Source: Mageeibacillus sp. UBA5436
GTDB lineage: Bacteria > Bacillota > Clostridia > Saccharofermentanales > DTU023
Length of the DNA stretch: 14,354 nt
NCBI GenBank assembly: GCA_002427545.1
Contig: DIRM01000014.1
Coordinates: 1-14,354, forward strand
Reading direction: 5' to 3'
Shown: piece by piece, positions 14,322-14,354 of the stretch
How positions within the stretch are numbered: position 1 is the stretch's first letter
Layout of the letters: each line of letters starts with the position of its first letter
Position numbers and translations under genes: made by a program
The notes under the pieces: model-generated
The model's input: the letters and a program-made list of their open reading frames with translations, nothing else
What the model was told of the DNA's origin: nothing
The model's database searches: none

Positions 14322-14354
14322 AATCCCTCCCTATATAAAACAAACTTTCGTAAA

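Noticed and set aside
1..14354. CRISPR array, tRNA, rRNA, transposase or prophage remnants
   Set aside because: No regularly spaced repeats, tRNA-like folds with CCA-type ends, or mobile-element proteins were seen on either strand.

Overview
This AT-rich window reads as an ordinary chromosomal segment of a low-GC Gram-positive bacterium (Bacillota). It is probably an anaerobic, fermentative member of Clostridia or a related class. The evidence is A/T-ending codon use, AGGAGG-type ribosome sites, a tRNA-Ile T-box leader, a GlpP-family antiterminator, a QueT-type vitamin transporter, a HemZ-type radical SAM protein and an NAD-dependent lactate/malate dehydrogenase. I cannot name a genus. There is no transposase, phage gene, CRISPR array, tRNA or rRNA.

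Layout: a rightward GlpP-like gene (164-775) meets a leftward cluster at a convergent hairpin. In transcription order that cluster is queT (queuosine-precursor uptake), an RsmC-like methyltransferase, an unusual IspF-like protein and a geranylgeranyl-reductase-like flavoprotein. Upstream of queT, a 218-nt gap (3858-4075) is packed with inverted repeats. Next is ileS, encoding a type-2 isoleucyl-tRNA synthetase, behind a 315-nt T-box leader whose specifier reads AUC. The ileS promoter is built into the terminator hairpin of the preceding gene, a long-chain acyl-CoA synthetase (AMP-forming ligase). That gene has a clear promoter and a palindrome near its transcription start.

The ligase is divergent from dinB (DNA polymerase IV, 9753-10994). 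dinB has no visible ribosome site, and a -10 box places its transcript start on the ATG, so it may be leaderless. dinB converges on a leftward pair, a DUF1624 membrane acyltransferase followed by hemZ, coupled by an ATGA overlap. At the right edge lies a lactate dehydrogenase-type gene with its own strong terminator.

The only gene-free stretch over 300 nt is 7241-7778. It holds the ligase terminator, the ileS promoter and the T-box; I see nothing in the remaining 7693-7778. I found no new multi-gene system. The points most worth checking are the altered active site of the IspF-like protein, the Arg at the substrate-specificity position of the LDH-type enzyme, the nested inverted repeats before queT, the terminator/promoter overlaps and the two possible leaderless starts.
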